Source: Elmis aenea (Eukaryota; Arthropoda; Insecta; Coleoptera; Elmidae). From it: a stretch of DNA of 64,000 nt. This document shows, piece by piece, positions 1-11,580 of the stretch. The notes beneath the pieces were generated by a model. It did not search any database. It saw only the letters and a list, made by a program, of their open reading frames with translations, and was not told the origin of the DNA. Each line of letters opens with the position of its first letter. Positions within the stretch are counted from its first letter, which is position 1. Where the stretch lies: positions 8,308,868-8,372,867 of the forward strand of contig OX393577.1 in NCBI GenBank assembly GCA_947652605.1. The letters are read 5' to 3'. The position numbers and the translations under genes are program-made.

Positions 1-296
1 AAGTTTACTCCATATCTCGAAAGTCAAGGAGGCTAAGAAAAAATTACTTTTGTTTTTAAATTAAGTATAAAAATCTGTATAAAACACCTTAATAACATTT
101 TGTTCTAATTTAATAAATAAAGAAGTTAAAGCAAATTTTCAAAAATGATGAAATTTCATTTTCCGTCTTTAGTGCCAAAATGGAATCCGATAGAAAAAAT
201 CTGATTGCATAGGCGTTATTTTCTCAAAAAAATAGCCCAATAGACCAAAATCAGATTTTCGCTATCTATTAACATTCGAATTTGGTCCACCCTGTA
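1..296. repeat. Right part of a TA-flanked inverted-repeat MITE (family C)
   Basis: The sequence is a diverged copy of 55610-55902. Both have the same run through the conserved block around 150-180, and both end in CACCCTGTA. The left end lies outside the window. The ends match the CAGGGTG-type termini of other elements here, which sit on TA dinucleotides as Tc1/mariner-superfamily elements do. No coding sequence is seen. Confidence 0.7.
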
Positions 297-410
297 CAGG
301 GTGTCCTAGATTACATTTCCAGCATGGGGATATCGCTTATTATAGGAGATAGAAGTTTGTTTAAATTAGATGAACTATTCAATAGTACAAGAGGAGATAT
401 GACACCATGG
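297..410. repeat. Repeat R, copy 1, abutting the preceding MITE
   Basis: It begins CAGGGTGTCC directly after the TA that ends the previous element, giving a perfect palindrome CACCCTGTACAGGGTG at 288-303. The block resembles 5655-5772, including the shared word TTTCCAGCATGGGGAT. A third, reversed copy is split by a foldback element near 46.31-47.09 kb. Confidence 0.6.
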
Positions 411-870
411 GAAAGGAAGAAACAAAAGCAACTGAGAAAATTTTCTAAAACGGAAAGGGAAAAAGGATAGGAAGTTAAAATTGGGTATAGTAAAGTAATT
501 GTAAATGGAGAAGAATTGCGATGGAATAATAGAACTTGGAGAATTGAAAAGCAAAAACCAAAAAACTAACAAAGTATAAACAGGACGGAAACATAGGAAA
601 AATATTGACAATGAAAGGGAAATGAACAACAAAAATAATGCTAGAAGAGGCAAAGTAAAGGAGAAGGAAAGGAATAATTATAGTGAAATAGGAACATGGA
701 ACTAAAAGTATTACTAGAAAGGAAAAGAAATTAATTACCGAAATAGACAATATAAACATAGATGATCTAGGTGTAACAGAAACGAAAAAGAAAGGGAATA
801 GTACTAGAAAGCCACTTAAGAGGAACAAAGAGTGGAGATGAAAAAGATGTGAATATTATATTTCATTTTA
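411..870 (+). pseudogene. Degenerate non-LTR retrotransposon (endonuclease start) fragment
   Basis: This stretch is purine-rich. With frameshifts it reads GTWN, then KEKKLITEIDNINIDDLGVT and ETKKKGN across about 690-800. That resembles the start of the APE-type endonuclease domain in insect LINEs often annotated as craniofacial development protein 2-like. Stops and shifts show it is dead. Open frames on the opposite strand (375-653, 475-828) are shadows of the purine-rich bias. Confidence 0.5.
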
Positions 871-939
871 TTTATAAGATTATTTGTATTATTTAAGAAA
901 ATGATAATTGACTTGGCCTTACACCCGAAAGGTATGCAG

Positions 940-1335
940 AATGAATCTATTATCTTAGATTTTTTATCAATCTTTATATTTGAGATATTACCCCTAACTT
1001 AATTTTTCTTATGGACCGTCAAGTTGGCTTTGGAATAGTTAAATGTGATTTTTTCCCTCTTTCTAACGATATAATATCACTTGTCATATCTATAACTGCA
1101 GATAACTTAGAAAATCAAGAAAAATTGTATTTTATTAATATTTTTCTAAGTTAGCCATGAAACATGTTAAACAGTAGAGTTGGCTTTGGAATGGTAAAAT
1201 GTGCTTTTTTCTCCTCTTTCTACAGATATATCTTTTGTTTTATCTATTTAAATAAATAACTCGGTAAATCAAGAAAAACCGCATATTATCAATATAATTT
1301 TAAGTTAGCTATGAAATATGATAACTCTGATTTCA
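940..1335. repeat. Two diverged units of a 'TTGGCTTTGGAATAG' repeat
   Basis: The block starting near 1021 recurs near 1178 (offset about 157 bp). The order is the same: TTGGCTTTGGAAT, then a T-rich stretch, then a run like AAATCAAGAAAAA. Diverged copies flank the foldback at 6.1-6.9 kb (near 5990, and inverted near 7060 and 7205). Confidence 0.6.
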
Positions 1336-1488
1336 TTGATGGATGGTTTGTTAAATGTAATATTCTAATATTAATAAAAAGAGATAAATGGGTAAAGAAT
1401 CATATGGGTGACTGCTGTCATTTTCAGTGTGTATTTTATATTATTGCTGTGTTGCTGTTTTAATAAATAGTTTTTCTACTCATGTACC

Positions 1489-2122
1489 TATATAGGGTGT
1501 GTAAAAATTGGCGGTAGGGCTACACGGGGCGATGTTCTTCGTAAAATTCTAAGTCGAAAATCTTAATACGAAAATGTTGTACCACGCTTGCTGTGTCTGC
1601 AAGAGGTCCTCAAAGCTTTGACATTTAGTCCTTTAATAGGCGTTATTATTTAATACTTGCAAATGAAAAAGCTGCAATTTGGAATAAAAATTGATTTCGA
1701 ATAGTATTTTTTCCTAGATATTGTGTTCTTCCTTTCAAAAATTGGTGTTGAAAATATGTAAATCACTGATTTTAATGACAGTAATACATATGGCAACATT
1801 GTCCTTAGCTGTCATCTCTGTTTTTCTCGTAATTATTTCTTGTTTGTGTTTTACGATACCCAAAAGTTTGCAGCTATGTTTACGAACTGAAGGCTTTCAG
1901 TTCGAACAAAAAATGTAAATACCTAAGTAAAAATTGCTGATAAAAAAATGTCCAAACGCAAATCAATGTATGCAATGTTGCCAATTTTTTTTTTTCTTTA
2001 AATGGTTCCTGAGGCCATAGGAAGCATGGTACAACATTTTCGTATTAAGATTTTCGACTTAGAATTTTACGAAGAACATCGCTCCGTGTAGCCCTTCCGC
2101 CAATTTTTACACACCCTGTATA
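1489..2122. mobile_element. Foldback MITE, about 630 bp
   Basis: The left arm (about 1491-1598, TATAGGGTGTGTAAAAATTG) is repeated inverted at about 2012-2121, ending ACACCCTGTA. The arms are about 105 bp with few mismatches. The roughly 420-bp spacer has a 65-codon open frame with no recognisable domain. TA-flanked CAGGGTG-like ends suggest a Tc1/mariner-type non-autonomous element. Confidence 0.8.
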
Positions 2123-3811
2123 AAAGTTGTCATTTTCTCACTGGCTACTCTACATGAAAGTTTTACTTTCGTCTCTAGTGGCGAAAATTAATTTTCGCCA
2201 CTATAATGTCAATGTCAATATCAAATTGTAAAATTTACGATTTTTTTAAGCTTAAACTCGTAATTAATTAAAATTGTGTTAATATTCTAACCAAATAATT
2301 TAATTTTAATATAGCATTTTATATTAAAGCCAAAGAATGGTACAAAAATTAATATTAAATATATTTCGTTTGCAGGTTATAATTTTATTTATGTCAATGT
2401 CAGTGTGGTGGTGTCGCTATGGAAATGAAATGATTAATTAAAACGTTATACATAATAATTGTCATTTGCTTCGTTTGCATTAACGTTCGTTCTATAATGT
2501 AATTTTAATTTCGTAGAAAAAATAGCATTTGCGACTCGAGATGAAATCAGTTTTTTCGGTCGTCACCTTACGAAAAAAACTGGACTTTCATCTCTTGTTG
2601 TAAAATATACTATTTTCCTTCAATTTCCCTTTTTTTCGCGCCCCCTTTAGTTATATCGCGCGCCCCACAGGTTGAGAATCACTGCTCTAGGGAATTCCCA
2701 CGGGTAGGATTATAAATTGGAATTAGAGTTAAAAACATTAAGTACATTTCTTTTAATTGCATTTCATGTGCATTGCGAATTCTGTTTTAGTTCTGTTTTC
2801 AACATGCTGTTTACATTTAAGTAATTTTTTGTTGCGGCAATTTACATCAATTTGTTAATTATCATCTAAAAGGTCACTGATTACAATAATGGATTGTAAT
2901 AGCAAATCTATTCTATTTGCGTCATGATTGTTATTTTTTGTTTACATTACACCACTTTTTAATTTACAAAAAAAAACTCTTCAAAAAAACTAGAACGCGT
3001 GCTATTGTATAAGAAATGAGTTCATTTTAATAACACAAACTTTTTCATCTAAGCGTTAAAACGAAATTAATGTAGTAGGTAATTGCCGGTCGTTATTGTC
3101 TAATATTTATTTTGTATGAATATTGTTGAATGGGTAACAAACACCAGGTTGTTCGCATATTCTCTTCGTACTGCTGAACATTAAAACAGTATCTGCTATT
3201 AACGTGAAGCTGTAGTGACTGCGTCATCCTCAATTTTATGGTGTGATGATCGTATGATGACCGCTATACGAGCAAATCAACGGTAACTAACTTTTACTCA
3301 ACATTTGTGTTACCGTTTGTGTTCCTCAAATGTATTTTTACAAGCAAGCTTGTTTGATATGCAATTAGAACATACCGACAAATATTTGCTGTTTTATTTA
3401 TCAAAAATTATTGCTTTTAATATTAAGTAAATCGTTATGTAATTGTTTTGTTTTTAAACTGATATTGCTGCGAACTTGATAAACGAGTTTAATAGAACAT
3501 CTGACAGACAGCAGTTTTTTTTGCAGGTTTAAAGCATTACACCTACAAAGTTTCTGAACACATATTTTTGGCGTGTAAATATCGTGTCTAATACTATAAT
3601 AGCTTAATTATGTTTCGTATTACTAATTTACATAATTTATTCGTTCAAATACTAAATAATTTTAGCGATGAGGTACATCAGTAATATTTAAATTTTTTTA
3701 GGAACACAATTAGAATTGTAATTATAATTATAATCACTTCTTCTCCCTAATTTGTATTCTTTCTTGCACTATAATCGAATGTTAAAAAATTGTAGTGAAA
3801 TCATGAAAACT
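2123..3811. other. AT-rich intergenic DNA with a hairpin and a hAT-like terminus
   Basis: No gene is seen. A hairpin lies at 2538-2594, with arms GAGATGAAATCAG and an imperfect complement. Near 2665-2690, a sequence like GGTTGAGAATCACTGCTCTAG resembles the end of a hAT DNA transposon, but no partner end was found. A less AT-rich patch at 3140-3290 ends in a possible splice donor and could be a non-coding exon, with no firm support. Confidence 0.4.
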
Positions 3812-4150
3812 AAAAATTATCAGTAGTAATATAACAAGTGCATTGAAAAGTATCGATAATTTTTGGTAAATATGCCCGAATGCAAGTTGAGCTGAAAAAA
3901 CACGAGTGCACGAAGTGCACGAGCGATTATTTCTGATTTAACCTGCATGAGTGAAGATTTGTCAAAAATTATGAATTATTTGCAATGCACGAGTTATATT
4001 TTGTCAGAAAATTTCCTTCACCTAACCTACCTGTCATATTAAAAGTATGTTGTCAAATTTTAGGAGTACTGTCAGAGGTGCGGTTTAATCTATATTAAAG
4101 TAACGCTACTGGTCGCCGAAATTCGTCAAAAAATTATCAATAATATTTTT
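3812..4150. mobile_element. MITE H, copy 1
   Basis: About 340 bp is nearly repeated at 37156-37500 inside intron 2 of DM9 gene B. It begins ATTATCAGTAGTAATATAAC, carries the motif CACGAGTGCACGAAGTGCAC, and runs through CTTCACCTAACCTACCTGTC. No coding capacity is seen. The ends and target-site duplication could not be fixed. Confidence 0.75.
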
Positions 4151-5654
4151 TTTCCAATTGTTGCAGACTTTTTGAATGACACTGTATATTATTTCCTTAT
4201 TATCCCTCAGTTTTTAAATTTTTTATGTTGAACAGACTATCGTTACAGTTAGAAACAAAATATTATTATTTTAAAAAGCTAAATTCATATTTAAATCGTT
4301 TAGTAGGGCTAAAACAATAAAAAAAACGGCACTGGTTTATAACAATTAATTGTCAAATGTACTATCCCACTTATGTCAGTGCAACGTCTGCAAATAAAAC
4401 AAAATTTGTCGGACTATGCCTACTATTACAAAAAAAAAAACGATTCGGTTTAGGATCGCGGTTTTAAAAACTATTCCGCTTCGTTTCAGTTTTGGTTCAA
4501 ATATGGATTTAACTTCTAATAAATACATCAAACTCTTTACAATTAAGAACAGTTGCTATTTCATTGTTTAATTTACATACATTCTACAACTACGTTGCTA
4601 TATAACCTGAAGTTTACATTTAAAAAAAATATCAAACATTACATGAAAATATAAAACTACTGTTATTTTTTTTAGCACGATATTAAACACTTCACCTTGC
4701 ACACGTCTGCTTCGTTATTTTACCATACAATTTGTGATTGCCTTAGCTACTCATTAGTATAAACTTAACAGTGCAACAAAACGAAGTGACACAGTAAAAC
4801 TATGTTTTATAATTTATACACAGTTGTTTGCTAATATTTGGATGACTGCTCGTTTTATGTACGTATGAATATCTCAAATTTTGCTTAGTTTTTGTTTAAA
4901 GAACATTTAATAAGATCTTATACACATTTAATTACTCACAGTAGTGAATGCTGCAAAAGTGCAAGCTTTGTATATGTATGTGCTCTTTATAAACATATAT
5001 TGCATAATGAGAGTTTCGCAAAATGACAGTTAGCACTTTTGGCTGACTTTCATAGTTGTGTTATTTATTTACATCCAAACATATTTTTTAATGAAATTAG
5101 ACTTGATATTTAAATTACGCTCTTAATAGAAAATTTTGGTATTTTATATATAGTATATACATATAAAGTAAGTATTTCTCTCTAAATTCATTGTTTCTTT
5201 GGTCAATTAAGATAATCATAGCTTGTTCCTAGCCTGATGTACTTAGAAGAAAACAAAAGAAAACAAATTAACTCTAGAGTAGTGTGTTGTTTTATCTTAG
5301 CAAGCAAATAACACGTTATTTATTTAAAGGTCTTCGCACACACGCAAGAAAATTTTGTTAGAAACATTTGTTTACCTACTTACCTTCCATGTAAACAATA
5401 ACGTAAAAATAGGTTTAGATAATGAATATACTTGGAGAGTACGTTCATTAAACAATCTAGGCTTTGTTGAGAATGAGCATGAAAATAAGCATGCAGAATG
5501 GTTGAAAATTTAAAAATTACAGAATTTTTATGTAACCGCTTTACAAACAACCAACTGCACACTTTTAGGATAATTTTGGGGTAATTTTTATTTACTGTAT
5601 TAATGAAAGATTTTTTCTTGAATTTTGCTTTTAAATTTTTAACGATAACAATGA
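4151..5654. other. AT-rich intergenic DNA, nothing recognised
   Basis: Only short open frames occur here, none with codon bias, splice structure or domain resemblance. I see no gene in this stretch. Confidence 0.5.
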
Positions 5655-5775
5655 AGGTCTTAAGCTACAGAGTGCCCCAGATTCCATTTCCAGCATGGGG
5701 ATGTCGGTTATTATAAGAGTTACAGCTTTGCTTAAATTAAATAAATTATTCCTTAGTATGAGAGGAGCCCCAATA
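5655..5775. repeat. Repeat R, copy 2
   Basis: The match to 297-410 includes TTTCCAGCATGGGGAT and the following AATAAATTATTCC-like segment. This copy is uninterrupted, so it is the empty site for the foldback element inserted in a third R copy at 46321-47033. Confidence 0.65.
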
Positions 5776-5929
5776 AATTTTTTTAAAGTGCAAATTCCTC
5801 GTGCTTCAGATGTTATAGAGAAAAATATGAAATTGTCGTATTTCTTTTTTCTCTCATAGCTTTTTTGTCAATTTTATTTGTACCTTCTGAAGATACATTT
5901 TTTATGTTGATTGTAACTATTATCTTATT

Positions 5930-7230
5930 TTTTTATCACTCTTCATTTTTGAGATATTATCCCAAACTTCATTTTTTCTTATGGACCGCCAAGTTGGCTT
6001 TGGAATAGGTAAATGTGCTTCTTTTCCTCTTTCTAATGATATATCACTTGTCATTTCTATTTAAATAAATAACCCGGAAAATAAAAATTAAACATATTTT
6101 ACCATTATTATTCTAACTTGGCTTCATAGCTAACTTACAAGGGAGGGTGACGATATATTGTCGCTAGAATTTGATTAGGGCTGTGTTTATTGCATTAAGG
6201 ACATCAAATCATCAAAACTAAATGTTTTGCAGAGTTACTGTAAACCGGGGCTAGTTTAACATAGTTTTGAAGGTTTTTCCAACGTAACCTTTTTATTTTT
6301 TGATTAAATGACTTGGAATAAAGTCCATCGTAACAATAGAACCTTCGGAAAAATAGGGGAAAAACTGAAAAATTGATATAAAAAGGTCATTTTTGCGATC
6401 GCGTTGGCCATGAAATCGTCAGAGACAAAATCAAAATTTTTCAATTTACCAATGCGCGCATCCTTTGCAAGTAAAATGGTGCAAAGTTTTTGAAAAAATC
6501 TTGAACAGTTCAGGAAAAAAACGTCAAAAACGTAACCCCTGCATCAGCGCTATGATTTGAGAAGTTGTGGTATATCCTATGCGACTTGCATAGGCGTTTA
6601 ACATAGGGAAAACCGTTTTTACAAAGGTTTCGTTTTTCGCATTTTTCTCCGAAACCGTTCAAGATTTTTTTTAAAACTGTGCACCATTTTACTTGCAAAG
6701 AATGCGCGCATTGGTAAATAGAAAAATTTAGATTTTGTCTCTGACGGTTTCATGGTCAACGCGATCGCAAAAATTACTTTTATTATTCAACTTTAAAGTT
6801 TTTCCCCTATTTTTCCCAAGAAAATGGCCAGTGGCACGTATAACTCTGCAAAACATTTAGTTTTTATGTTCTTGATGCAATAAACACAGCCTTAATCAGA
6901 TTCTAGCGACAACATATCGTGCGTGACCGTCCCTTGTTAGAATAATATTAGTAAAATACGGTTTTTTTTTATTTTCACTTTTCAGCGTTATTTATGTAAA
7001 TAGATACAACAAAAGATATGTCGTTAGAAAGAGCAGAAAAATGCACATTTAACTATTCCAAAGCCAACTTGACCCTTGAACATGTTTCATGCCTAACTTA
7101 AAATAATATTGATAAAATAAAATTTTTCTTGATTTTCTAAGTTATGTGCAGATAGATATGACACATAATAAATTGATATAAAGAGGGAAAAAAGGCGCAC
7201 TTAACTATTCCAAAGCCAACTTGATGGACA
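5930..7230. repeat. Nested inverted-repeat region around foldback F1
   Basis: The repeat described at 940-1335 appears on the left (about 5990-6110) and inverted on the right (about 6990-7220), flanking foldback F1. The arrangement looks like insertion of F1 into an older palindrome. Confidence 0.6.
6133..6941. mobile_element. Foldback element F, copy 1
   Basis: Terminal inverted repeats TTACAAGGGAGGG and its complement CCCTTGTTAG bound two arms of about 300 bp. The arms include GCGATCGC and the conserved block AATGCGCGC. A unique central loop carries TAGGCGTTTAACATAGGG. Related copies lie at 46321, 47281 and 49978, with a truncated one ending at 41192. No coding capacity is seen. Confidence 0.85.
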
Positions 7231-7389
7231 AATCCAAACACTGACGTTGTACTCCAAGTTATGACCGTGATATTTTAACGTTAATTTGTTTTCCTAGAGT
7301 TGAAATCCTCATAACTTGGCCCTTTTGAAGGGTTACATGTTTTAATAACTAATGCATAAGTATTTGTTTCATGTTATTAATTTAAAAGT

Positions 7390-7669
7390 AAATGAAATAA
7401 CACTGGAATCTTATAAAAATAATTGATGCCAAGCGTCACAAAAAAAAAACTGTGTTCACACGTGAAAATACCTTTGAAAAGAAACAAAAACTTATTACTT
7501 TGCAACTTAGTTCTATAAAATGTAGTTTTAAATGAAATAACACTGGAATCTAATAAAAATAATTGATGCCAAGCGTCACAAAAAAAAAACTGTTTTCACA
7601 CGTGAAAATACCTTTGAAAAGAAACAAAAACTTATTACTTTGCAACTTAGTTCTATAAAATGTAGTTTT
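7390..7669. repeat. 140-bp direct tandem duplication, two units
   Basis: Units 7390-7529 and 7530-7669 differ at only about two positions, so the duplication is recent. Each has an A9-A10 run and the phrase TTGATGCCAAGCGTCAC. No frame is maintained. Confidence 0.9.
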
Positions 7670-8561
7670 GTTTTTCCAAAATACTATATAATTTATTACA
7701 TATTCATTGTATGTGTGACCTGTTGGTTTAAAAAAAAAAAATCGTCTACGGAAATGGGCAACTTGTTATTGTTTACGAGATAAATTTTGAATAAATGTTG
7801 AAATGGTAAGCGTATTAAATTACGTTTAATAAATATTTCCTATAATCAACCTTTACGTAGAAATTAACATGATAATTTAAAAGTAAAAATATCAAACAAT
7901 ATTATTTTAAAGGCTTATTCACTCATAGCTTTTATCAAATTTGTTTATAGGCTTTACATTAAACAATAGATATACAGACACGAAATCATATACAAAATGC
8001 ATTGTAATTTATTAATTATTTAATAGGAATTGTGGCTTGTGACGAATATTAATTTTCTACTGCTTTTACATGTCTGTGAAACTCGCCAGTGGCGTAGGTA
8101 CTGAGGAGAAATTTTTTCTGTGAAAATCGATTGAATAAGCATTAGATCAACAATTTAATTTGCGATTCGTAACTTGTAGTTACGAGTATATTTTATTTAC
8201 TAGACAAAGCAAAAAATGTTATACTTTTAATGTGTGCTTTAAAATGCAACGCCAAAATTTTTGTACACCTACTTACCATACAATTACCACCCACTAATTT
8301 AGTCCAACAATAGCACTAGGCGAATGTAAATAAATTGTGACGAAGGTAGGTAATAAAGCTTTTATTATCGAGTAAACATACTCAGCAACAGTGGAAATTT
8401 TTATTTGTTTTGCCCATTATCGTGTATTACATCTTGTTTTTACTACTGCACCAGTTTTGTATGATTACTTATTACAAAACCCTATTAGCGAATATAATTT
8501 ATACGATGAGTTACTAAGTTAAAGTCGTTTGACATCTTAATGCAACGTAAGAGTAAAGAAA
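7670..8561. other. AT-rich intergenic DNA, nothing recognised
   Basis: I see no gene or clear repeat in this stretch. Confidence 0.5.
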
Positions 8562-9616
8562 TACAGTGTCCAAAAGGTATGGAATATGCTATACACGGTG
8601 GTGCTTTTTTCGATGCTCACCATTGCTATCTTGGAAACGGTAAGAGATACAAGGTCGGTTAAATTAGAGAAAAGTTGCACATTTTGATGGCGATTAAGAA
8701 TCTAAAAAAAAATCCTGGATATTTTGATTCGTTTTTGATTTATTACAAAAAAAAACTGAAAAATGTGATTTTAGAAAAATATTATTATCTTCCCTACCAT
8801 TGACGCTATTTCATTTAAACTTGGCAACTTTATGTTTTGATCGTCCTGGATTTGATGACGTCAACAGAAATTTTCTATGCCTTCTAGATTTCAAGTTGCG
8901 ATAGTCAACTTTTTTATTTCTCATGGCCGCCATATTGGATTTTTACACCATCAGACAGACAAAAAAATTAGCTTTTCAGATTGGTAACCAACATACCTTT
9001 TTTCTTTCAAAAAACTTGTTGAAATTTGAAAATTTGTAAAAATAATCTATAAAATCGCGAATGTTTTAATGGTGCAAAACTTTAGTACCCTTACTTAAGC
9101 AACTTTTTGAAAAAAACGCAAAAAATACTCTCAAATTATTTTAATTGTTTAGTATTTATTTCTAGCAAAAACATCATAAGTAAAATTTTTTGACGGAATC
9201 TACAATAAGTGTTCAAACTGTGAACCATTTACAGCTTGGCAATGATAAACTCGGTTTTTAAACCCGTTTATAACATTCCCAACCATTTCAGGTGTAATAG
9301 GCCTCATCTCTTCTCTAAAACGATCTTTTAAATTTTCGATATTCTCTGGCCTTCTAGCATAAACTTTATTTTTAAAGTGACCCATCATTGAAAAGAGAAA
9401 AAAAATCCCTATCAAATGTGTTTAATATAGGGATATCTTGTCTTTTAAAAAAATTCTATTGTTTTTCATTGCGCTTTTGTCATTCGAAAAAAAATATTTA
9501 ATTTTGTCCTGTGGTGGAAAACTAAGTACCAAACAACTTTTATTCAAAAAATTTTTCCCTAAAGTGGATATTTACTGAGAAATATAGCATATTCCATACC
9601 TTTTGGTCACACTGTA
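8562..9616 (-). mobile_element. Tc1/mariner-superfamily element, internally deleted
   Basis: Terminal inverted repeats begin TACAGTGT and both run into CCAAAAGGTATGGAATATGC (8569-8588 on the left, reversed near the right end). A transposase remnant lies between them on the minus strand at 9200-9415. The element is flanked by TA. Most of the transposase is missing, so it is non-autonomous. Confidence 0.8.
9200..9415 (-). pseudogene. Transposase C-terminal fragment (mariner superfamily)
   Basis: The 71-residue frame reads GHFKNKVYARRPENIENLKD, then REEMRPITPEMVGNV and YHCQAVNGSQFEHLL. This is the typical end of a family of insect transposases often mis-annotated as Tc3 or SETMAR-like. That tail follows the third catalytic acidic residue, which is not present here. 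The first eight residues (MIGIFFLF) do not fit the family and probably come from a deletion junction. Confidence 0.75.
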
Positions 9617-9856
9617 TAAATAAAAATTTCATTGAAAAGAGAAAAAAATTATCTGTTATAGAGTATATCTATATGAGTATATATATCTTGTCATTCAAAA
9701 AAAATCAATTGTTTTTCTTTGCGCTTTTGCAATTCGAAAAAAAAATAATTTTGTCTTATGGTGGAAAACTAAGTACCAAACAACTTTTATTCAAAACATT
9801 TTCCCCTAAAGTGGATATTTACTGAGATATATTCCATACCTCTTGGACACACTGTA
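9617..9856. repeat. Partial direct duplication of the right end of the preceding element
   Basis: The block 9636-9856 repeats about 9400-9616, including TGGAAAACTAAGTACCAAAC and TGGATATTTACTGAGA, and again ends in CACTGTA. It lacks a few bases in ATATAGCATATTCC. The right end of the element is therefore present twice in tandem. Confidence 0.85.
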
Positions 9857-10419
9857 TATCGAATATATAATGATTATTGATTACCCCCAGTTATATACAC
9901 GGTGTTGCATGCTACTGATTTCAATAATTATGAACATGTTATGTATAATAAAGTAACAATAAAATTTTACTATTGAGACATTCTGAAACCTGAGAAAATT
10001 TACTGCGCCTGAGTACAGGTGCACCTAAAAATTAGTTGTCCTAGATCAGTTCGCAACAAAGCAGCCGATAGAATTCGCTTTTGTGCTACACTACACCATG
10101 AACGTAAAGTATGTAAAACATCACGCGTTGCAAATAAACCGACTCCAATTGTTATTATCTTAAAGTAGTAATTAACGGGGAAATCAAACAAATGCTATAC
10201 AAGTGCAAGTTTTGCTCGGTAATAATACCAACAAAAGAAGGGACGAGACGAGCTAGCTCCTGCTGGCAAGTGATGATAGGAAGTCAAAATAAAACAAAAC
10301 AGCAACTACAAAGCATTCCACCTGAATTTACCTAGGTGAGGACGTCTTTGGTGTACCAGAAGACTATCGACCGCTACTTCTTTCGGCGGCATTCGCGGGG
10401 CACGAGCGTGGCACGCCGG
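9857..10419. other. Upstream flank of the putative FAS promoter
   Basis: Base composition becomes less AT-rich from about 10000 and markedly GC-richer at 10320-10500. Short minus-strand frames at 10000-10191 and 10306-10518 have no recognised domain. I treat the stretch as 5' regulatory DNA. Confidence 0.4.
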
Positions 10420-10504
10420 CACCCCATTGGCTAGAGCGCGTGGTCTGATATAGGGCCATATCCTGCAACAGATAAATGGCAAGCCCGAATCGCATGGCTC
10501 AGTT
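10420..10504 (+). promoter_or_regulatory. Candidate core promoter of the fatty acid synthase gene
   Basis: An arthropod-type initiator TCAGTT lies at 10499-10504, with A+1 at 10501. A TATA-like GATAAATG lies at 10471-10478 (about -30), and an inverted CCAAT box (ATTGG) at 10426-10430 (about -73). The box is preceded by GGCACCCC, which resembles part of a sterol regulatory element. CCAAT and SRE-like sites are known in vertebrate FAS promoters. The spacing is good, but no transcript evidence is available. Confidence 0.45.
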
Positions 10505-10601
10505 CGCCAGTGATTCATGAGCGCGAATATTTATTTATTTAAATAATTCAATCGTGTATTAACATAAATGTGATATATCTCGTAGGATTAAGTAACTATA
10601 C
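10501..10601 (+). other. Putative non-coding first exon of the FAS gene
   Basis: It runs from the initiator to a strong donor GTAAGTAAA at 10602. It would splice to the acceptor at 19500 (TTTTTATTACAG), 10 bp before the start ATG. A long first intron after a 5'UTR exon would explain why the coding sequence begins right after an acceptor. Another upstream exon cannot be excluded. Confidence 0.45.
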
Positions 10602-11317
10602 GTAAGTAAAAAATTTTTTTTTAAATACCTCTAACAATTTTTTTAAAATTATTTTTTTTAATGAAAAATCTTTGTACCTATTCAAAACTTGAATTGTTAC
10701 TTTAAGCTGATATTTATTGTGCGTTTATAATAGAAATTGATACGCAAGACATTTTAAATGAATAAATTATTAAATTATTAAATGAAAAAAATTGAAAATG
10801 GGCAATGGAAAAATTAATAATACTCTTCGACTACAGCAGCAACATTTGTTTATTCCTTATTCAATTAACTGTTAATATTAAATGCGAATTTATGCTACAG
10901 CAAGTATTTAACTATTTAAACAAATAACTAACGAGAGAAGTGTGTTATAGGGGTAGAAGGCTAAACAAGGATAATCGATTTTATATCAATTCGATGTTAT
11001 CATTGCCATCTGTTTTATTTTTATTTTACTGTTATCGCATTAAAGAATTTTCATTTACACAGCACACTATTAACAATAATGTCGTGCAGCTTCGACACTG
11101 GTTATCAGTGGCGTAGCAACAACTTATGTCAAGCGTAAAATTCTTGGCACAAACCTGTACAAAATTGACCCATTTTTAATTAATTAGGGCCAAGATGGGT
11201 ATCTTCAGGGCTTTTTTGTTATTTTTTTTTTTTTTATTTCGCTTTACAAAAATTAAGGAAACTATATAACCAACTTTTTTCCCAGAAAAAGAGCCCCAAG
11301 TATCTTACTTTAGTATA

Positions 11318-11580
11318 TTACATAACAAGAGTTGTGAGAAGCATATTACGCACGAGTGGAAAACTTATTTACACGAGTGCGCAATTGCTTTACAACTCGT
11401 GTTATGCAGCTTACTTTTTCTACGATCACATAATACCTACGATTTTAACGGCTTTTTGGCTAATATACACACATGATTACGCTGTCTTGTCAATTTTGAC
11501 GTAAGCCTACTTTGATATTTCTAGACAAGTGTGCGTTTTGCTTAACGTGCGTTAGGACTCACTGTGAATGCAGGCTGTAT
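11318..11580. repeat. Palindromic repeat P, copy 1
   Basis: It contains the inverted pair around ACGCACGAGTGGAAAA and TAATTGC/ACAACTCGTG, followed by TTTTCTACGATCACATAATA. The same sequence and downstream flank (through GTGCGTTTTGCTTA) recur at 27147-27460, where the palindrome is longer. Confidence 0.65.

Noticed and set aside
375..828. Minus-strand hydrophobic open frames near the window start
   Set aside because: The purine-rich strand of a dead LINE gives pyrimidine-rich, F/L/S-rich frames on the other strand. There is no splice or domain support.
10306..10518. A 70-residue minus-strand frame in the GC-rich patch
   Set aside because: The patch is better explained as a promoter with ordered core elements. 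The peptide resembles nothing known.
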